Shown here piece after piece: positions 60,414 through 64,000 of a stretch of DNA of 64,000 nt; position 1 is the first letter of the stretch; each line of letters opens with the position of its first letter. Made by a program: the position numbers and the translations under genes. The stretch comes from JBBQWR01 sp038210495. GTDB lineage: Bacteria; Planctomycetota; Planctomycetia; Pirellulales; DATAWG01. The stretch spans positions 99,760-163,759 of the forward strand of contig JBBQWR010000004.1 in assembly GCA_038210495.1 (NCBI GenBank). Direction: 5' to 3'. The notes beneath the pieces were generated by a model, which worked only from the letters and a program-made list of their open reading frames with translations, was not told the DNA's origin and did no database searches.

Positions 60414-62525
60414 ATGACAAGAATGCACGCGCGCAGTGGCGCAATTTGTTTATCGATCGGGCTTCTGATCGTCCTCGGAGCCTTCGCTACCGCGACGGGC
60501 TTCGCTTACGGCGAAGATACAAAACCGAACGGCACCGCGGCGCCCGCGACGACACCGCCGACATTCGACAAGACAGGTCCGCAGCCGGGGGACCAGCTTC
60601 CCGATCTAAAGCTACGCACACTTAAGGGGGAGCCCGTGCATCTGGCGGATGCGTGGCACGGCGGGCCGGCATTGATCGTGACCAGCTCATTCACATGCCC
60701 CAAGTCACGCAGCCGCTGGCCGGAGGTAGAGGCGATTTCGGAAAAATACGGCAAGAAGTTGAATGTCGTGATCGTGTATGTGATCGAGGCCCATCCGGTC
60801 GGCAGCGTCTGCCCGTACAAGGGCCATGAAGAAGTCACGGCCGAGAACCAGCGCGACGGAATCTTGCGCAAGCAGCCAACGACGCTCGACGATCGGCTCG
60901 ATTTAGCAAAGGATTTTAAGCATTATTTGCGCATCGATCTGCCGATCTACGTCGACACGCTGGACAATCAGGCCTGGAAGGCGTTTGGGGCCGCCCCTAA
61001 CAAATCCCTTCTGGTGGATGAGAAGGGGATCGTCGCGGCGAGGCAGGGTTGGTTTGACGGAGCGGAACTGCGTCAATCAATTGAAAGGCTATTGGCCAAT
61101 TCTGCTGACGCAGGAAAAGCTCGATTTGCGCGCCACACAAAAAATCGAACATCAACCGACAACGGTGCGCAACTCGAACAAAGGTTGGCTGCAGCCGGAA
61201 CCAGCATCTATCCAATGCTGAAAGCCGTGCGCGAGGAAAATGTAACTGAGCTTGCAATCGCGCTCAAAAAATATCCGGATGCGACTACGTATGTCCGCGA
61301 ATCACACGGACGTGAGAGCACGCTTTTGTCGGAGGCGGTCGAAGGGGGCAAACTTAAATCGGCCGAGCTTCTGCTTCAACTCGGCGCCGATATCAACGCG
61401 CGGACGAACACTTCCGAATCCGTGCTCGGCATCGCCGCGCTGCACGACAATTCAGATATGATTGAACTATTGCTGCGTCATCATGCCGATCCGAATTTGT
61501 CAGCAGGAGGAAATACGCCGCTTCACGAAGCGTGGATCAGTGGCCATGCTGACGCCGCGACAAAGCTCATCAAAGCGGGGGCCAAGGAAGATTTCTTTTC
61601 CGGCGTGGCTTTTGGTAAATCAGACGAGGTCAAGGCATCGATCGCGGCCGATCCATCAATTGTTTTTCGGCCCGATAGCGCCGATCGCGTTCCCCTAGTC
61701 TACGCAGCCGCGAACGGTCAATTGGCCACCGCTAAACTTCTTATTGAGAATGGCGCTCCGATTGTTGACGATCCTATTACAAAGGTGCGTCCGCCCCTTT
61801 ATTACGCGATCAAAAATGGCTCGGCGCCGATGGTGAAATTGCTCCTTGATGCCGGCCATTCGCCCGACACAGCATATGGGTGGCGGGGTGAAGATTCCAG
61901 GTCCGAGCCATTGCTGCATCTCGCGATTGGCAAGGGGGACGTCGATATCGTCAGTGCTCTGCTCGCGCGCAAACCAAAGTTGGAGTTGCGCAACTCCTAT
62001 TCGCTCACGGCATTGCACGTCGCCGCCGAAACAAAAAAGGCGCCGATTGTCGCGCTTCTGCTCAAAGCCGGCGCGGACGTAAATGCTCAGCAAAACAAAT
62101 TCAGCACGCCATGTGGGTCCGGCGAAGAAAACACTCCTCAACTGAACACTCCATTGCACTTCGCCGCCGCGGGAGGGACGGGGGAGACGATCAAAGCGCT
62201 GTTGAAAGCCGGGGCGAAGATCGACGCCCAAAACGTGCATGGACATACGCCGATGACGGCGACGATCGTTCCGATGCTTTATTCGGGCATCGATCCGGAT
62301 TCACTGCTGGATCGATTGGAAGTGTTGATCGAATCGGGAGCGGACATCAACGCTCGCGACAAAAGCGGGCGCACTGTGCTCGATCATGCCAGCGAGCAGC
62401 TGGCCGCCGGCGCTGGCCGAGGGCGGGGGCTTGACGCGGAAAAATTGGCCGAGGTCGTGAAATTGCTTGAGAAACATGGCGCCAAGCATGGCGAACCGAA
62501 GAAAACTGCCGGAGCCAAGAGGTGA
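60414..62525 (+). CDS. Exported deiodinase-like domain fused to ankyrin repeats
   Basis: 703 residues. A signal peptide or anchor covers about 12-32 (CLSIGLLIVLGAFATATGFA). Residues 55-228 form a thioredoxin-fold domain close to iodothyronine deiodinases: SSFTCPKSRSRW with Cys95 at the catalytic position (Sec in animals; codon TGC at 60696-60698), VVIVYVIEAHP at 118-128 (animal YxxEAHP), KQPTTLDDR, and LDNQAWKAFGAAPNKSLLVD at 183-202. About ten ankyrin repeats follow (265-690), for example LLLQLGADINART, GNTPLHEAWISGH and LLLKAGADVNAQQ. Redox chemistry or dehalogenation outside the cytoplasm is possible; neither is shown. GAAGGGG precedes the ATG. Confidence 0.8.
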   Translation: MTRMHARSGAICLSIGLLIVLGAFATATGFAYGEDTKPNGTAAPATTPPTFDKTGPQPGDQLPDLKLRTLKGEPVHLADAWHGGPALIVTSSFTCPKSRSRWPEVEAISEKYGKKLNVVIVYVIEAHPVGSVCPYKGHEEVTAENQRDGILRKQPTTLDDRLDLAKDFKHYLRIDLPIYVDTLDNQAWKAFGAAPNKSLLVDEKGIVAARQGWFDGAELRQSIERLLANSADAGKARFARHTKNRTSTDNGAQLEQRLAAAGTSIYPMLKAVREENVTELAIALKKYPDATTYVRESHGRESTLLSEAVEGGKLKSAELLLQLGADINARTNTSESVLGIAALHDNSDMIELLLRHHADPNLSAGGNTPLHEAWISGHADAATKLIKAGAKEDFFSGVAFGKSDEVKASIAADPSIVFRPDSADRVPLVYAAANGQLATAKLLIENGAPIVDDPITKVRPPLYYAIKNGSAPMVKLLLDAGHSPDTAYGWRGEDSRSEPLLHLAIGKGDVDIVSALLARKPKLELRNSYSLTALHVAAETKKAPIVALLLKAGADVNAQQNKFSTPCGSGEENTPQLNTPLHFAAAGGTGETIKALLKAGAKIDAQNVHGHTPMTATIVPMLYSGIDPDSLLDRLEVLIESGADINARDKSGRTVLDHASEQLAAGAGRGRGLDAEKLAEVVKLLEKHGAKHGEPKKTAGAKR

Positions 62526-62616
62526 GGTTCTGTGGGTTCGCCTGGAAAATTCGGCGCTTCGCAGGCGATGATTTCTTGTCGCAGTATCGCTGGGAACTTT
62601 CTTAATAATGTCCTCT

Positions 62617-62646
62617 GGGACAGGGAGCTTACGCTCCCCGCTCGCC
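62617..62646 (-). repeat. Dispersed palindromic repeat, copy D
   Basis: The minus strand reads GGCGAGCGGGGAGCGTAAGC then TCCCTGTCCC, close to copy A at 25877-25904. It ends 6 bases before the next start codon, in place of a normal ribosome site. Confidence 0.75.
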
Positions 62647-62652
62647 GTTTCT

Positions 62653-64000
62653 ATGTCGAACGAATTAATCATTAGTGTCTCTGGTCTGCGCGGCGTTGTG
62701 GGCGTGAGCCTTACGCCGGAGGTGGCGAAGCGCTTTGTCGGCGCGTTTGCGGCGGGGTTGCCGGCGGGGCCGATTGTTGTCACTCGCGATGGACGGACGA
62801 CCGGGCCGATGTTGGCCGCGTGTTTGACGGGGGCGCTGACGGCGATGGGTCGCGATGTGATTGACGCGGGGGTCGCCGCCACGCCGACGACTGGGGTGCT
62901 CGTGCGATCGATGAGGGCCGCCGGCGGAGTGCAGATTTCAGCGAGCCATAATCCGCCGGAGTACAACGGCTTCAAGCTGTTCTCCGCCGAGGGGCGAGTC
63001 ATTCCGGCTGCGGCCGGGGAGAAAGTCATCGAGCGATATCGCGCGGCGCCGGCGGCTTGGGTGGGGCACGCTGCGTTAGGCACGGTGCTGCCTTGCGAGG
63101 ATTCGATTTCGGCGCATTGGGCACTGCTGAGCCGGATCGTCGATGTCGATCGAATTCGCGAGAGAAAGTTTTCGGTCTTGCTCGATTCGAATCATGGCGC
63201 CGGCGCACGGCTTGCCCGGCTGATGTTCGAGAAACTCGGTTGCCGGGCGACGATTATTGGCGAATCGCCCGATGGACTTTTCGAGCATACGCCGGAACCG
63301 ACTGCCGAGAATTTGAAAAGCGTGCTTCCGCAGGTGGTGAAGCACAATGCGGATATCGGCTTTTGCCAGGATCCGGACGCCGATCGGCTAGCGATCATCG
63401 ATGGGGCAGGGGCGTGCATCGGCGAGGAATATACGCTCGCGCTCTGCGTCGATCATGTTCTGCGGCGGCGGCCGGGGCCGGTCGTTACCAATTGTTCCAC
63501 GAGCAAGATGACGGAAGACATCGCGAAGAAATATGGCGCGCCGTTTTATCGCAGCGCCGTCGGCGAGGCGAACGTTGTCGATCTGGTGCTCAAGCACTCG
63601 GCCGTGCTCGGAGGCGAAGGGAACGGCGGGGCAATCGATCCGCGAGTGGTGCTCGTGCGCGACAGTTTTGTTGGCATGGCGCTGGTGCTCGACGCGATGG
63701 CGGCCCGGACGATGACGATTCGTCAATTGGTCGATGAGCTGCCGCGATATGAAATTTACAAGGCCAAGATTGTCTTGCCGCGTGAAAAGCTGGCCCGCGG
63801 GTTTGACGCGATCGAGCGGTATTTTGCCGAGGCCAAGGGGGATAGACTCGATGGCCTGCGGCTCGATTGGCCGGACAAGTGGTTTTTGGCCCGGGCAAGT
63901 AATACGGAACCGATCGTGCGGATTTTCGCCGAGGGGGGCACGCTCGCGGAGGCGAAGCGGTTGTGCGACGAGGCGGAAAAGGTGCTTGAGCAGCTTACAT
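62653..64000 (+). CDS. Phosphoglucosamine/phosphomannomutase, partial at 3' end
   Basis: At least 449 codons, open at the window edge. ATG 62653 gives MSNELIISVSGLRGVVG, the normal start of GlmM/ManB-type enzymes. The phosphoserine site is VQISASHNPPEYNGFKLF, the metal loop QDPDADRLA, the sugar-binding loop GGEGNGGAI and the phosphate site LARASNTEPIVRIF. The last two differ from bacterial GlmM (GExSGH, RPSGTEP) and look more like archaeal or cyanobacterial-type mutases. It probably makes glucosamine-1-phosphate or mannose-1-phosphate for wall or glycan synthesis. No Shine-Dalgarno is seen because a dispersed repeat occupies the leader. Confidence 0.9.
   Translation, partial: MSNELIISVSGLRGVVGVSLTPEVAKRFVGAFAAGLPAGPIVVTRDGRTTGPMLAACLTGALTAMGRDVIDAGVAATPTTGVLVRSMRAAGGVQISASHNPPEYNGFKLFSAEGRVIPAAAGEKVIERYRAAPAAWVGHAALGTVLPCEDSISAHWALLSRIVDVDRIRERKFSVLLDSNHGAGARLARLMFEKLGCRATIIGESPDGLFEHTPEPTAENLKSVLPQVVKHNADIGFCQDPDADRLAIIDGAGACIGEEYTLALCVDHVLRRRPGPVVTNCSTSKMTEDIAKKYGAPFYRSAVGEANVVDLVLKHSAVLGGEGNGGAIDPRVVLVRDSFVGMALVLDAMAARTMTIRQLVDELPRYEIYKAKIVLPREKLARGFDAIERYFAEAKGDRLDGLRLDWPDKWFLARASNTEPIVRIFAEGGTLAEAKRLCDEAEKVLEQLT

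Noticed and set aside
60696..60698. A selenocysteine codon in the deiodinase-like domain
   Set aside because: The codon at the catalytic position is TGC (Cys), not TGA, and the frame has no internal TGA.

Overview
The window looks like chromosomal DNA of a planctomycete, probably of the Pirellulales. The reasons are the GC-rich base use, several gene families typical of that phylum (DUF1080, DUF1598, a PEP-CTERM surface protein, secreted sugar isomerase-like and DUF4038/DUF5060 proteins, the J-like N-terminal domain that precedes a membrane segment), and intergenic DNA full of short GC-rich palindromic repeats. This is inference from families and composition; no marker gene such as 16S rRNA is present.

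Layout. 1-8 kb: housekeeping and secreted metabolic genes: a DUF2892 membrane protein, a DUF1080 protein, a QueD/PTPS-type enzyme next to an M91-like zinc peptidase and a 70-residue protein, tRNA-Ser(GCU) with its own terminator, an M20 deacylase, a secreted isomerase-like protein and a divergent phosphoglycerate kinase. 8-11 kb: an exported protein that is almost entirely Cys/His repeats, and a DUF1598 protein. 11-17.4 kb: a minus-strand cluster of PAP2, squalene-cyclase-like, DUF362, YfhO-like and polyprenyl-phosphate glycosyltransferase genes. It is followed by a broken REP-type transposase beside palindromes and then a GT39-like membrane glycosyltransferase.

20-31.8 kb: a Tad/Flp pilus locus in the order flp, prepilin peptidase, cpaB, secretin cpaC, cpaE/tadZ, ATPase cpaF, tadB, tadC, an unknown secreted protein and a TPR lipoprotein (tadD-like). 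No TadE/F/G pseudopilins are seen. 32-37 kb: two large exported or membrane-anchored proteins on the minus strand. 37.8-43.3 kb: secreted glycoside hydrolase-like proteins and a PEP-CTERM protein. 43.5-45.4 kb: a pseudouridine synthase with an NDH-2 type dehydrogenase.

45.7-58.3 kb: a surface-sugar region. RmlA and RmlB make dTDP-4-keto-6-deoxyglucose, a WecE-like aminotransferase can aminate it and a GNAT enzyme can acylate it. Around these lie a GT2, a GT39-like enzyme, two methyltransferases, a PhyH oxygenase and a WbqC protein. The adjoining phosphoglucomutase (58.4-60.2 kb) could supply glucose-1-phosphate. The window ends with an iodothyronine-deiodinase-like domain fused to ankyrin repeats and a second phosphohexomutase that runs off the end.

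The most unusual items are the deiodinase-like/ankyrin fusion, the Cys/His-rich exported repeat protein, the divergent phosphoglycerate kinase, the M91-like peptidase, and several families of dispersed intergenic repeats. I see no CRISPR array, rRNA, prophage or intact insertion sequence.
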